DNA of 64,000 nucleotides from Algoriella xinjiangensis (GTDB lineage Bacteria; Bacteroidota; Bacteroidia; Flavobacteriales; Weeksellaceae): NCBI RefSeq assembly GCF_900115015.1, contig NZ_FOUZ01000005.1, positions 1 to 64,000 of the forward strand, read 5' to 3'. Shown piece by piece: positions 1 to 9,110 of this stretch (position 1 is its first letter; each line of letters starts with the position of its first letter). The notes under the pieces were generated by a model. It saw only the letters and a program-made list of their open reading frames with translations, ran no database searches and was not told where the DNA came from. The position numbers and the translations under genes were made by a program.

Positions 1-92
1 AGGGTGAGTTTTTGTTTTGCAACTCAAAGATAATTTGAGATACAAAATTCAACCCTCTTTTTTTGAACTTTTTTTAAACGTTTAGGACGCTA

Positions 93-413
93 TTGATTAA
101 AGATCGCTTTTTTATAGAAATAAAAACTTCAAATTCTATTGATGGAAATATTGCATTGATAAAAGATTTAGCGCTTCGTCAAAATAATTTTAGTGAATCT
201 TTAGAGCAAAAAGGATTGTTTGTATTTGATTACGAAGAAAAAAATGTTTTATATAAATATAATTTAAGAACAAGAGATCATACAGAAAGTGTAATAATAT
301 ATTGTGAAAATAATTCAATTTGGATTAACTCTTATAGTCGTCGTTATTTAGGATTATTTAGACGTTATAATTACAAACAATGGATAAAATTATTGCAACT
401 TAAAACGCAATAA
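93..413 (+). CDS. Hypothetical protein, 106 aa
   Basis: I do not recognise this family. The frame opens at a TTG; the in-frame codons upstream run back to a stop at 75-77 with no ATG, so TTG is the only reasonable start. The product is soluble and basic, with alternating beta-type stretches and an arginine/tyrosine-rich C-terminus (SRRYLGLFRRYNYK). No signal peptide or membrane segment is seen. It ends directly against a terminator hairpin shared with the convergent DUF805 gene, which supports it as a real gene. Confidence 0.55.
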   Translation: MIKDRFFIEIKTSNSIDGNIALIKDLALRQNNFSESLEQKGLFVFDYEEKNVLYKYNLRTRDHTESVIIYCENNSIWINSYSRRYLGLFRRYNYKQWIKLLQLKTQ

Positions 414-439
414 AAAAGCAACCAATTGGTTGCTTTTTT
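412..439. terminator. Bidirectional rho-independent terminator
   Basis: A perfect stem (aaaaaagcaacc / ggttgctttttt) with an aatt loop lies between two convergent genes, with A and T tracts on both sides, so it can serve both strands. Confidence 0.8.
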
Positions 440-440
440 A

Positions 441-881
441 TTATAATCTATCTTCGATTTCTTTTCCAATTTCGTCAATAAAATTGCTTTCTTCTTTTGG
501 ATTTACTCCCCATTGATTAGTTCCTGGTTGGCCATCGGTAGCAAACCAAACCAACAATATAATAGGCCCTACTAATGGAATTAATCCAATCAAATAAAAC
601 CACCCACTTTTGCCTACATCATGTAAACGACGTACAGTAACGGCTAAAGAAGGAATAAAGACAGCTAAGCTATAAATCATTAATAAGGCATAAGCTAAGT
701 AGAATAAAAAGCCTGGCGAATCTGAATCTTTATTTATTCCAATTGAGAATATCATAGGAATATAAAGTACCATTGTGATTATAAAATTGCATAAAACAAA
801 ATACCAATATTCGCTACGGCGAGCTCTTCCCGTAAAGTTTGCATAGTTTTCTTGCACTACTTTTTTATACCAATCAATCAT
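441..881 (-). CDS. DUF805 family membrane protein
   Basis: A 146-residue inner-membrane protein of the DUF805 family, whose function is unknown. Family marks visible are the N-terminal F-x-GRARRSEYW (about residues 16-26), three to four hydrophobic helices, the VRRLHDVGKSGW signature (about 83-94), and a C-terminal DGQPGTNQWGVNPK motif. Length is typical. The neighbour upstream on the same strand is a DMT exporter about 45 bp away, so the two may be co-transcribed, but nothing functional follows from that. Confidence 0.88.
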   Translation of the reverse strand: MIDWYKKVVQENYANFTGRARRSEYWYFVLCNFIITMVLYIPMIFSIGINKDSDSPGFLFYLAYALLMIYSLAVFIPSLAVTVRRLHDVGKSGWFYLIGLIPLVGPIILLVWFATDGQPGTNQWGVNPKEESNFIDEIGKEIEDRL

Positions 882-926
882 AATTTAGTTTTTTTAAAAC
901 TATTCATAATAAATCATTCTAAAAAA

Positions 927-1841
927 TTAATTATCAATTAGTTTTGGCTTTTTCTTAAACATTTCGGGGTTATAATTTGTGATAAAAACGCCGCAAATAA
1001 TTAGAACCGCAGCAATAATAAATTTTGCAGAAATTTCTTCGTCTAAAATTAACCAACCTAAAATTATAGCAATAATTGTATTGAAATAAGAAAGGATAGA
1101 AACTTGTATTGGTGAGATTTTGGTTAACGCATAATGAAATGAGAAGAAGGTTATCACTGATCCAAAAACGGCTAAATATAACATTGCTGCAATACTTTTT
1201 GAACTCCAATTTCCGAAGTTGTAATTTTCACTAAACATAAATGCAAAACAAATTTGTACAATACCAGCAAACATAAATTGATAGAATAAATTAAGTGAAA
1301 TATTTTTTGATTGAATGTTCATCTTTTTCGTAAATATTGTACCCGAAGCCCAACCAGTTATCGCACAAAAAAGTAAAATAATTCCAGTTCTATAAATCGG
1401 ATTAGCTAATTCGTGTAAACCATCCCAAAAAATAAATAGGATGCCACAAAAACACATTATAATACCGATTAATCCTCTAAAACTAAACTTTTGTAAGCCA
1501 ATTGCAACACTTCCTATAAACACAAGTATTGGCGAAGTCGCGCTTATTAAAGAAGCTAAACTACTCGATAAATTTTCTTCTGCAACAGTGGTTAATCCAT
1601 TCGCAATAATCAACATTAGAACAGAGAAAATAAGTTGGTAAGAAAGATTTTTCCAACCAATCCATTTCAATTCTTTTTTGTAGAGTAGAATAATCAGCAT
1701 AATTATTCCTGCCAAAAATTGGCGAATTCCTGCAACAAACCACCCCGGAATTGTTTCTACTGCAACTCGAATTCCTAAAAATGTTGTTCCCCAAACAACG
1801 GCAACAATGGTTACGGCAATCAAAAGTTTAATGTCTTTCAA
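927..1841 (-). CDS. EamA/DMT-superfamily transporter
   Basis: A 304-residue inner-membrane protein with about ten hydrophobic helices arranged as two EamA repeats (roughly residues 5-140 and 150-290), the standard drug/metabolite exporter plan. The first helix carries the typical VVWGTTFLGIRVAVE sequence and repeat two has the usual glycine-rich helices. Members export amino acids, metabolites or drugs; the substrate cannot be read from sequence. The C-terminus is a short lysine-rich cytoplasmic tail. Confidence 0.88.
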   Translation of the reverse strand: MKDIKLLIAVTIVAVVWGTTFLGIRVAVETIPGWFVAGIRQFLAGIIMLIILLYKKELKWIGWKNLSYQLIFSVLMLIIANGLTTVAEENLSSSLASLISATSPILVFIGSVAIGLQKFSFRGLIGIIMCFCGILFIFWDGLHELANPIYRTGIILLFCAITGWASGTIFTKKMNIQSKNISLNLFYQFMFAGIVQICFAFMFSENYNFGNWSSKSIAAMLYLAVFGSVITFFSFHYALTKISPIQVSILSYFNTIIAIILGWLILDEEISAKFIIAAVLIICGVFITNYNPEMFKKKPKLIDN

Positions 1842-1912
1842 AGTTAAAAAGATGATAATTTTAATGCAATATAGTGTTTTAAAATATGAGAAAATAATCT
1901 AAATATTTATGT

Positions 1913-1920
1913 TAATTTTG
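1913..1920 (+). promoter_or_regulatory. Candidate -7 box for the XpaC-like/telA operon
   Basis: TAATTTTG matches the Bacteroidota -7 consensus TAnnTTTG and lies 20 bp before the ATG of the first gene. No good -33 TTTG is visible. Confidence 0.4.
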
Positions 1921-1940
1921 TTCAAATCAAATTAATAAAA

Positions 1941-2723
1941 ATGGGTTGGGTTACAAATAGAAGTAAATCGTGGGAGCTAAAAAATATGTGGGGAGTTTTT
2001 TTAACATTCCTTTTTTCTATATTGGTTTTTTCTGGTTTACAAAGTGCTTTTATAATCGCAATGGGATTTAGTGTAAAGAAACGTAGTTGGATAATATTTG
2101 CGATAATTAATTACATTATTACAATGTTGTACTTTTTTTTATTTTTATTATTATTTAAAAATATTAACACTTTTGTTCAAGCAGCTTGGTTTGTATTTCC
2201 TTTTATTAATTGCTTGTTTGCCGCTTTTATTTCAAAAGAATACCTCCAAAGATTAGATTTACAATTATTAGGTAAAACATTAGAATGGGGAAAAACATAT
2301 CCTTATGATAAAGATATTCCAGAATCAATAGAAATTAAACAGCTTTCTGAAGCCGAAGAATTTAGTATTGTTTTGTTAAAATGGCAAGATAAAATTGATG
2401 AGTTGTCGATTAAAAAAGATATCGATAAAATGTTAACTTTAATAAAAGTTATTGGAGAAAAAGATAATACGGAAAGCGCTAAATTTTTTGCGCGTCATAC
2501 TAATGTTGTTGAAAAAATGTTAAGACAATATGATGAGCTTGAAAATACAAATTTAGATAATGAGATTATAAAAAAATCAAAAGATAAACTAACAGAATCC
2601 ATTCATTTAGCAACAAAAGGATTTGAAAATGAATTGACTCTTTTATTTAAATCAGAAATACTAGATGTTGATGCTGAAACTGAAGCGTATTTGCAAAATC
2701 TAAAAAATAAAAATATAATTTAA
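1941..2723 (+). CDS. XpaC-like membrane protein, first tandem copy
   Basis: A 260-residue protein beginning MGWVTNRSKSWELKN, then about three to four hydrophobic helices (residues 16-90), then a charged, mostly helical C-terminal half. The C-terminal pattern (FENELTLLFKSEIL then DVDAETEAYL) resembles the 5-bromo-4-chloroindolyl phosphate hydrolysis family (XpaC, PF10112), whose genes are commonly paired with telA. It is followed 4 bp later by a clear paralogue and then by telA, which supports the assignment. XpaC biochemistry is poorly defined. The family call rests on remote likeness and context and is moderately uncertain. Confidence 0.6.
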   Translation: MGWVTNRSKSWELKNMWGVFLTFLFSILVFSGLQSAFIIAMGFSVKKRSWIIFAIINYIITMLYFFLFLLLFKNINTFVQAAWFVFPFINCLFAAFISKEYLQRLDLQLLGKTLEWGKTYPYDKDIPESIEIKQLSEAEEFSIVLLKWQDKIDELSIKKDIDKMLTLIKVIGEKDNTESAKFFARHTNVVEKMLRQYDELENTNLDNEIIKKSKDKLTESIHLATKGFENELTLLFKSEILDVDAETEAYLQNLKNKNII

Positions 2724-2727
2724 AAAA

Positions 2728-3501
2728 ATGGGTTGGTTTACAAACAATTCTAAATCGTGGGAATTAAAAAATTCGTGGATGTTTTTCTTATCCATTCTGT
2801 TGGTATTTCCCTATCCAATTCCTTTTTATCCGATTGCTTTGCTGATTATTGGCTGGAAAGCAAAAAAAATAAATTGGATTTTACTAGGAGTGCTCGGACT
2901 AATAATTGGAACATATGCATTTTACTTACATATATATAAATATAATAGTTTTGCACATATATTTCTGGTAGTTTTTGCTCCAATAATAGGTAATATTATT
3001 CTTATGCTTTTTATAGATAGTTATTTAAAAAGGCTAGATTTAAGTCGAATTGTTTCTTTAGAATGGGGAAAAGAATATCCGTATTATAAATTAATGGATA
3101 AAGCTTTAGCGCTAGAGAAAGAGGCAGAAAATATAGATTTTAGAGCAGAGCTTTTATTGTGGAAAGAAAAGATTGATGAAGTATCAATAAAAAAGAATAT
3201 TAATGAAATAATAGTATTAATTAAGCAAATTGAAGATAAAGATAAAAGTGTTTCAAAAATTATTTTGGTAAGACATAGAAGTACAATTAATGCAGTGTTA
3301 AAACAATATGATGATTTAGAAAATTCTAAATTAGAGAATGCAACAGTTAAATCATCCAAAGAAAAACTAATAAATACGCTTTCTATTTCACTTTTAGCTT
3401 TTGAAAACGAATTGACAAATCTTTTTAAAACTGAAATTCTTGAGGTGAATGCAGAAACAGATGCATATATTCAAACGCTTAGAAATAAAGATATTATTTA
3501 G
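2728..3501 (+). CDS. XpaC-like membrane protein, second tandem copy
   Basis: A 257-residue paralogue of the preceding protein. The two share the start MGW(V/F)TN(R/N)SKSWELKN, the segment just after the helices (YL-RLDL then LEWGK-YPY), the IDE(L/V)SIKK(D/N)I stretch, and the C-terminal EIL-V-AETEAY/DAY-Q-L-NK-II. The membrane part is more diverged than the C-terminal half, as expected if the soluble half makes the conserved contact. Four bases separate it from the first copy and 35 from telA, so all three are probably one transcript. Possible partner of TelA; function unknown. Confidence 0.6.
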   Translation: MGWFTNNSKSWELKNSWMFFLSILLVFPYPIPFYPIALLIIGWKAKKINWILLGVLGLIIGTYAFYLHIYKYNSFAHIFLVVFAPIIGNIILMLFIDSYLKRLDLSRIVSLEWGKEYPYYKLMDKALALEKEAENIDFRAELLLWKEKIDEVSIKKNINEIIVLIKQIEDKDKSVSKIILVRHRSTINAVLKQYDDLENSKLENATVKSSKEKLINTLSISLLAFENELTNLFKTEILEVNAETDAYIQTLRNKDII

Positions 3502-3536
3502 AGAATAATAATAAACAAACTTATAAATACTATAAA

Positions 3537-4631
3537 ATGGACTTAGGACAAGAATATAAACCTGTAACAATAGCGGAAGCAGATGAACCAGAAGTTATTT
3601 TGACGGAAGAAGACAAACAAAAATTAGAACTTTATAAACAAAAAATAGATTTTAATTCGACACAAAATATTATTCAATATGGTTTATCAAGTCAAAACCA
3701 AATTAGTGCTTTTTCTGACCAAATTCTAAGACAAGTTCGCGCAAAAGATTTGGGATTTGCAAAGGATATTTTGCTTGATTTGAGAAATAATATAAACTCA
3801 TTTGATGAATCTTTACATAAAAAAAGTTTTTTCTCTTTCTTAGAGACGATTAAAAAACGAGTATTAAGATTTAAATCAGAATACGAAAGTATTGAAAAAA
3901 ATATAACTGCAATTGAAATAAAGTTAGAAAAACATTACCAAATTCTTTTAAAAGATATTAATATTTTTGATAAACTTTTTCAGCAAAATCAATTGTATTT
4001 TAAAGATTTATCACTTTATATTATTGCTGGAACTGAGAAATTGAAAGAGATGAAAGAGGAGGTTCTTCCAAAAATGAAAGAAGAGGTTTCTACCTCAACA
4101 GATCAAAATAAAATACAACAGTATAAAGATTTAGAGCAACAAGTTAATCGCTTCGAAAAAAAGCTTCATGATTTGAAATTAACGCGTATGATAACTTTAC
4201 AAACTGCGCCTCAAATCCGAATGATCCAAAATAATAGTTCAGTATTAATGGAGAAAATTCAATCGAGTATTGTAAATACATTGCCTCTTTGGAAAAATCA
4301 CATGGTACTTACTTTAGGAATTGCCCACACACAAGACGCTTTAGATGCGCAGAAAGCTGTAACAGATGCAACAAACGAATTACTTCAACGTAATAGTGAA
4401 ATGTTGAAAGAATCTACGATAAAAATTGCAACAGAAAGTGAAAGAGGTATTGTGGATATTGAGACAATTCAAAAAGCAAATTCAGATATTATTACAACAA
4501 TTAATGAAGTTCTCCGCATTCAAGAAGATGGACGAAATAAACGCTTAACTGTAGAGGAGGAATTAAAAAAATCTGAAGAAGAGTTAAGAAGTCATTTATT
4601 AAATGGTGAGAATCAAAAATATATTGCTTAA
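3537..4631 (+). CDS. TelA family (toxic-anion resistance) protein
   Basis: A 364-residue cytoplasmic, almost fully helical protein of the TelA family (PF05816). Visible marks are the N-terminal YGLSSQNQISAFSDQIL and VRAKDLGFAKDILLDL segments, a coiled-coil middle (residues about 100-210), and the highly typical LTLGIAHTQDALDAQKAVTDATNELLQRNSEML region near residue 260-295. Family members are linked to tellurite resistance and to envelope-stress or bacteriocin tolerance; the mechanism is not settled. It is the last gene of the XpaC-like operon and ends at a terminator facing alaS. Confidence 0.88.
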   Translation: MDLGQEYKPVTIAEADEPEVILTEEDKQKLELYKQKIDFNSTQNIIQYGLSSQNQISAFSDQILRQVRAKDLGFAKDILLDLRNNINSFDESLHKKSFFSFLETIKKRVLRFKSEYESIEKNITAIEIKLEKHYQILLKDINIFDKLFQQNQLYFKDLSLYIIAGTEKLKEMKEEVLPKMKEEVSTSTDQNKIQQYKDLEQQVNRFEKKLHDLKLTRMITLQTAPQIRMIQNNSSVLMEKIQSSIVNTLPLWKNHMVLTLGIAHTQDALDAQKAVTDATNELLQRNSEMLKESTIKIATESERGIVDIETIQKANSDIITTINEVLRIQEDGRNKRLTVEEELKKSEEELRSHLLNGENQKYIA

Positions 4632-4644
4632 AATATAAAAATAA

Positions 4645-4673
4645 AAAAAGCGACTTGAAACTCAAGTCGCTTT
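4645..4673. terminator. Bidirectional terminator, telA / alaS
   Basis: Stem aaagcgacttga / tcaagtcgcttt with a three-base loop sits between convergent genes. Read on the minus strand it is followed by a long T tract, so it is strongest for alaS. Confidence 0.8.
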
Positions 4674-4695
4674 CTCATTTATTATTTATAAACTG

Positions 4696-7305
4696 TTATT
4701 TTACAAAATCTTCTGCTTGTTTCAAAGCAGCATCCAAACCGTTTACATCTTTACCACCAGCAGTTGCCAAGAAAGCTTGACCACCACCGCCACCATTGAT
4801 GTGTTTCGCGATTTCTTTTACAATATTACCAGCATTTAAACCTTTTTTGTCAACTAAATTTTTAGCGATAGAAATAGTGATAGATGGTTTTACAGCATCA
4901 TTAGTACCAACTACGATAAATGCATTTTCGATTTCTTTTGTCAAATCTATTGCATTTTGTTTGGCAGCACCAACATCTAAATTTGTTTTAATTGCTAAGA
5001 AATTAATTCCATTGATTTCTTTAATTGCAGCTTTCCAAGTTGCTTTTTCAGCAGAGGCTTGTTGTGCAACAAAAGATTCAACTTGTTTTTTCAAAGCAGC
5101 ATTTTCATCTAATAAATGTTGAACAGCTTTCACAGCATCATTTTTAGTTTTTAATGCAGCTAAAACATCATTATAATTTTTATCCGCTTCTTTGTAAGAT
5201 TCGATTGCTTTATTAGATGTAATTGCTTCGATACGACGAATACCAGCGGCAGTAGAAGATTCAGATAAAATTCTGAATAAACGAATGTCTGCTGTATTTT
5301 TTACGTGCGTACCTCCACATAATTCGATTGAAGAACCAAAACGAATTACACGAACTTTATCACCATATTTTTCTCCAAATAAAGCCATTGCACCATCAGC
5401 TAAAGCTTCAGAAATTTCGCAATCTCTTTTTTCGATTAATGGTAAAGCTTCAGCAATTTTATCATTTACTTTTTGCTCTACAAGTGCAATTTCTGCTTCA
5501 GTCATTTTTGCGAAATGAGAAAAGTCAAAACGTAAATAATCATCACCAACATAAGAACCTTTTTGCTCTACATGCGTTCCTAAAACCTCGCGTAAAGCTT
5601 CGTGCATTAAGTGTGTTGCAGTATGATTTTTAGTTATTTCGTTGCGTTTTTCTGTATTTACTTTTGCAGAAAAAGTAGCATTTACATTTTCTGGTAAAGT
5701 TTCTACGAAATGAATAACTAAATTATTTTCTTTCTTTGTATCAACAATTTCTATAGTTTCGTTTAATGTCGAAATAGTTCCTACATCACCAACTTGTCCA
5801 CCAGATTCTGCATAGAAAGGTGTTTGGTTGAATACTAATTGAAAAAATTCTCCTTTATTATTTTTTACTTTACGGTAACGTGTAATTTTTACATCAGCAG
5901 TTTTCGTATCGTAAGCAATAGAAGTTTCGTTTCCGGCAGCATCTAAAATAACCCAATCATCCGTAACTAAAGCTGTTGCTTTCTTAGAACGTTCTTTTTG
6001 TTTCGCCATTTCAGCTTCAAATCCAGCTTCATCAATCGTGAAACCATGATCTTCTGCAACAATACGAGATAAATCTGCAGGGAAACCAAATGTGTCATAT
6101 AATTCGAAAACCACATCTCCAGGAACAACTTTAGAATCTCCTAATTGTTGAATGATTTGATTTAATCGATTTAATCCTTGTTCGATTGTTCTTAAAAAAG
6201 AAGCTTCTTCTTCGCGAATTACGCCCGTAACTATTGTTTCTTGTTTTACTAATTCTGGGAAAAAGTCGCCCATTTCAGCTTTCAAGATTGGGTATAATTT
6301 GTAAATAAAAGGTTCGTTTAAATCTAAGAAACGGTATCCGTAAGAAATTGCACGACGTAAAATACGACGAATTACATAACCAGCACCTGTGTTAGATGGT
6401 AATTGACCGTCAGCAATTGCAAATGCAACTGCACGTAAATGGTCAACAATTACACGAATTGCGATATCTGTTTTTTCTGCTGCTCCGTATTTTACACCAG
6501 AAATTTCTTCTAATTTTAGGATTGTTGGTTGAAAAACATCTGTATCATAATTTGATGATTTTCCTTGTAAAACCATTGCTAAACGCTCAAATCCCATTCC
6601 TGTATCAATATGACGAGCAGGTAAAGATTCTAAAGAACCGTCAGCTTTACGTTGGTATTGCATAAAAACCAAGTTCCAAATTTCGATAACTTGTGGATGA
6701 TCCATATTAACCAAGGCTTTACCGTCTACAGCTAAACGATCGGCTTCTGGGCGAATATCAACGTGAATTTCAGAACATGGTCCACAAGGTCCAATATCTC
6801 CCATTTCCCAGAAATTATCCTTTTTATTACCGTACAAAATACGATCCTCAGCAATATGTTGTTTCCAAAGTTCTAGCGCTTCTTCGTCCAAAGTAGTTCC
6901 ATCACCTTTATCACCTTCAAAAACGGTTACATAAATTTGATCTTTCGAAATTCCATATTTTTCTGTTAACAATTCCCATGCCCACGCAATTGCTTCTTTT
7001 TTGAAGTAATCCCCGAAAGACCAGTTTCCTAACATTTCAAACATTGTGTGGTGGTAAGTATCCTTTCCTACATCATCTAAATCATTATGCTTACCAGAAA
7101 CACGAAGACATTTTTGCGTATCAGCAATACGATTATTCTTTGGTGTTCCGTTACCTAAAAAGAATTCTTTGAACTGAGCCATTCCAGAATTGTTGAACAT
7201 TAAAGTCGGATCGTCTTTTAGGACAATAGGCGCAGAATCAACAATTAAATGCCCTTTCGTTTCAAAAAAATGAAGAAATTCTTTTCTTATATCTTTGGAA
7301 TTCAT
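4696..7305 (-). CDS. alaS: Alanine--tRNA ligase
   Basis: Charges tRNA-Ala with alanine in the cytoplasm and edits mischarged serine and glycine. The 869-residue length fits the family. Seen in order: the class II catalytic core with [18 protein letters not shown] and ADTQKCLR (near 62), the [18 protein letters not shown] motif (about 235), the editing domain with [11 protein letters not shown] (about 560) and CGGTHVKNT (about 662) supplying the zinc-binding His/Cys residues, and the C-terminal DHHA1/C-Ala domain with a five-glycine run (GGGGGQAF, about 837). Divergent from the M23 peptidase gene across 99 bp. Confidence 0.98.
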   Translation of the reverse strand: MNSKDIRKEFLHFFETKGHLIVDSAPIVLKDDPTLMFNNSGMAQFKEFFLGNGTPKNNRIADTQKCLRVSGKHNDLDDVGKDTYHHTMFEMLGNWSFGDYFKKEAIAWAWELLTEKYGISKDQIYVTVFEGDKGDGTTLDEEALELWKQHIAEDRILYGNKKDNFWEMGDIGPCGPCSEIHVDIRPEADRLAVDGKALVNMDHPQVIEIWNLVFMQYQRKADGSLESLPARHIDTGMGFERLAMVLQGKSSNYDTDVFQPTILKLEEISGVKYGAAEKTDIAIRVIVDHLRAVAFAIADGQLPSNTGAGYVIRRILRRAISYGYRFLDLNEPFIYKLYPILKAEMGDFFPELVKQETIVTGVIREEEASFLRTIEQGLNRLNQIIQQLGDSKVVPGDVVFELYDTFGFPADLSRIVAEDHGFTIDEAGFEAEMAKQKERSKKATALVTDDWVILDAAGNETSIAYDTKTADVKITRYRKVKNNKGEFFQLVFNQTPFYAESGGQVGDVGTISTLNETIEIVDTKKENNLVIHFVETLPENVNATFSAKVNTEKRNEITKNHTATHLMHEALREVLGTHVEQKGSYVGDDYLRFDFSHFAKMTEAEIALVEQKVNDKIAEALPLIEKRDCEISEALADGAMALFGEKYGDKVRVIRFGSSIELCGGTHVKNTADIRLFRILSESSTAAGIRRIEAITSNKAIESYKEADKNYNDVLAALKTKNDAVKAVQHLLDENAALKKQVESFVAQQASAEKATWKAAIKEINGINFLAIKTNLDVGAAKQNAIDLTKEIENAFIVVGTNDAVKPSITISIAKNLVDKKGLNAGNIVKEIAKHINGGGGGQAFLATAGGKDVNGLDAALKQAEDFVK

Positions 7306-7339
7306 CTAATTAATATATTTTTATAATTTGATTAACACG

Positions 7340-7366
7340 TTTGCTGACACAATATTCGTTACTTTG
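7340..7366 (+). promoter_or_regulatory. Candidate promoter for the M23 peptidase-merR unit
   Basis: TTTG at 7340-7343 and TACTTTG at 7360-7366 are 16 bp apart, close to the Bacteroidota -33/-7 arrangement (TTTG, then TAnnTTTG). The -7 box lacks one base of the consensus. An inverted pair cgtttgc / gcaaacg frames it. Confidence 0.4.
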
Positions 7367-7404
7367 CAAACGTTTTACAAAGATAATAAAAGGTTGGTTA
7401 AGTA

Positions 7405-8355
7405 ATGGAAAATAAAAACTATAAGTATAATTCTGCAAAATTTTTTTTAAGTTGGATGAAGAAAAGAATCCAAAAAACTCCTAAAACAGCATTATACGTA
7501 CTACTTTTTTTATGCCTTGCGACAATTTCTGGCGGAATGATTGGATATCATTTTAACGATTCAGAATATGCAATGCGAGCAGGTAAATTCAAGAATAATG
7601 AAGGAAAATTACTTGCAGAGCTCGAAAAAATGGAGAGCGAAAATCAAGAATTACATAAAAAATTTAAAGAAGTAGAAGCTGCTTTGACAGAAATCGAAGA
7701 AAAAGATCGCAATATTTATCGTACAATTTATGATATGCGTGTTAGCGAAAACATAGATTCTGTAAACAAAGAAATTGATAATTATACAGCAGAAGATGTT
7801 GAAAAATTAATTGAAAAGATTGAAATTGAATCAAAATCATTGGACGAAGTTTTTCGTTCTGCTGGTGTTAAAGATGCAAATTTATCATCAATGCCCGTTC
7901 TAAAACCTGTGGCAGATAAATATGTTAGTCGTTTAGCATCTGGTTATGGTTCTCGTTTTCACCCGATTCTTAAAGTAAATAAAATGCACAAAGGTTTAGA
8001 TTTTGCTGCAAGTACGGGAACACCAATTTATGCAACGGGAGATGGGGCTGTAAAAGTGTCTGAATTTAATTCTGGTTACGGAAATATGGTTGTTTTGAAA
8101 CACGGAAATGGTTACGAAAGTTTGTATGCACATATGTCACGAGCAAAAGTACGTAGTGGTCAAAAAGTGAAACGTGGCGATGTAATTGGCTATGTTGGGA
8201 CAACTGGTTTGTCTACTGGTGCGCATTTACATTATGAAATTCACAAGAATGGAGAACCTGTAGATCCGATCATGTATTTTTACAATGATGTAGATCCAGA
8301 CGATTTCATTAAAATCTATCAAAATTCTAAAAAATTGTCATTATCTTTGGATTAA
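7405..8355 (+). CDS. M23 (LytM-type) metallopeptidase, membrane-anchored
   Basis: A 316-residue envelope protein: a short cytoplasmic basic stretch, one transmembrane helix (about 28-50), a periplasmic coiled coil (about 60-105), and a C-terminal LytM domain. Zinc-site residues are visible in RFHPIL (His near 187), HKGLDF (Asp near 199) and HLHYE (His near 274 and 276), so the domain looks catalytically complete. Such enzymes cut peptidoglycan cross-links, acting in cell-wall growth or division. It is followed 9 bp later by merR. Confidence 0.93.
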   Translation: MENKNYKYNSAKFFLSWMKKRIQKTPKTALYVLLFLCLATISGGMIGYHFNDSEYAMRAGKFKNNEGKLLAELEKMESENQELHKKFKEVEAALTEIEEKDRNIYRTIYDMRVSENIDSVNKEIDNYTAEDVEKLIEKIEIESKSLDEVFRSAGVKDANLSSMPVLKPVADKYVSRLASGYGSRFHPILKVNKMHKGLDFAASTGTPIYATGDGAVKVSEFNSGYGNMVVLKHGNGYESLYAHMSRAKVRSGQKVKRGDVIGYVGTTGLSTGAHLHYEIHKNGEPVDPIMYFYNDVDPDDFIKIYQNSKKLSLSLD

Positions 8356-8364
8356 ACGCTGATA

Positions 8365-8736
8365 ATGAACGAAGACCTGCCTGATAAACTCTATTATTCT
8401 ATTGGCGAAGTAGCCAAAGCTTTTGATGTAAACGCATCGTTGATTCGTTTTTGGGAAAAAGAATTTGAAATTATTCAACCCAAAAAGAACAAAAAAGGAA
8501 ATAGACTATTTACCAAAAATGATATTGAATGTTTTAAAAACATTTATTATTTGGTAAAAGTAAAAGGATATACGTTAGATGGCGCCAAACAAGCAATTGG
8601 TAAAAAAGGACAAACTGTAACAACAGAAGAAATAGATGTTGTGCAAAAATTAGAAGACATAAAAGAAGAATTAATAAAACTGAAAATGAGTTTTGATGAT
8701 TCGGATGTAATATTAAAAAAAGATGAACTGAATTAA
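8365..8736 (+). CDS. MerR-family transcriptional regulator
   Basis: A 123-residue DNA-binding protein with an N-terminal winged helix of MerR type: YYSIGEVAKAFDVNASLIRFWEKEF (about 10-34) and a wing ending NRLFTKNDIECF, followed by a helical dimerisation tail. No cysteine cluster or effector domain is present, so it is not a metal-sensing MerR. From memory, relatives in Flavobacteriia lie directly after the same M23 gene. The stop codon lies in the loop of its own terminator. Confidence 0.92.
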   Translation: MNEDLPDKLYYSIGEVAKAFDVNASLIRFWEKEFEIIQPKKNKKGNRLFTKNDIECFKNIYYLVKVKGYTLDGAKQAIGKKGQTVTTEEIDVVQKLEDIKEELIKLKMSFDDSDVILKKDELN

Positions 8737-8749
8737 GTTCATCTTTTTT
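8715..8749 (+). terminator. Terminator overlapping the 3' end of merR
   Basis: Stem aaaaaagatgaac / gttcatctttttt with the merR stop codon (8734-8736) inside the loop region. Its right half is repeated at 11156-11176. Confidence 0.8.
8729..8749. repeat. Left copy of 21-bp direct repeat flanking the accessory island
   Basis: tgaattaagttcatc followed by six T is identical at 11156-11176. This left copy is the loop and right arm of the merR terminator. Similarity continues imperfectly for about a dozen bases beyond both copies. Confidence 0.6.
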
Positions 8750-9045
8750 TGGTTTGATTAAACAGCCAGTTCTTTTTTTATTTAAAATGAAGCGTAACAA
8801 AAATTACAAAATAGAAGATATTATTTATAAATAAAACATGCTGACTATATTCTAGAAACATAAAAACTCTCCAATTGGAGGGTTCTATTTGTTATAAGAA
8901 AATAAATATTTTTAACGGGCCACGGCTTTGCGATGGTGGGAAAATCTTTACCAGAATTTCGCTATAATTACGAACTAAACATAATCGAGTTAATTTGCTA
9001 AAATATATATAAAAAAAAAGCAATTTTGCGTTGGAAAAAACATAG

Positions 9046-9080
9046 GCTGGAAAGTTTACTTTCAGACCGTTTTTTTTTTG
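9046..9080 (+). terminator. Terminator-like hairpin
   Basis: An imperfect stem ggctggaaagt / actttcagacc is followed by a run of ten T on the plus strand. No gene on that strand ends nearby, so it may be a relic of a lost transcript or part of a repeat element. Confidence 0.4.
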
Positions 9081-9089
9081 AGAAATGCT

Positions 9090-9104
9090 ATGTTGTACGA
9101 CGTT
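9090..9104 (+). repeat. 15-bp direct repeat, left copy (gene-flanking)
   Basis: atgttgtacgacgtt here and atgttgtacaacgtt at 9609-9623 differ at one base and bracket the membrane-protein gene between them. Confidence 0.5.
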
Positions 9105-9110
9105 CTTTAT

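Larger units (their letters stand above)
8751..9110. other. Non-coding stretch after merR
   Basis: No credible gene. It holds a small hairpin at 8865-8884 (aactctcc-aatt-ggagggtt), a G+C-richer block at about 8910-8990 (cgggccacggctttgcg onward) unlike the surrounding AT-rich DNA, a terminator-like hairpin at 9046-9080, and the left atgttgtac(g)acgtt repeat at 9090-9104. Confidence 0.5.

Noticed and set aside
970-1794. Alternative frames across the DMT transporter (both strands)
   Set aside because: Their translations are Asn/Phe/Tyr-rich out-of-frame products; the EamA frame explains the sequence fully.
5285-5633. Two plus-strand frames of 77 and 101 codons within alaS
   Set aside because: They are antisense shadows of a highly conserved gene, with low-complexity translations and no promoter.
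7366-7376. gcaaacgtttt near the M23 promoter, matching the LacI operator core at 32084-32094
   Set aside because: A similar gcaaacgttta also occurs inside the GH13 coding region near 42137, so the core alone is not specific enough.
8788-8835. Short frame (15 codons) after merR
   Set aside because: Too short, Lys/Ile-rich, and in a repeat-bearing gap with no conserved feature.
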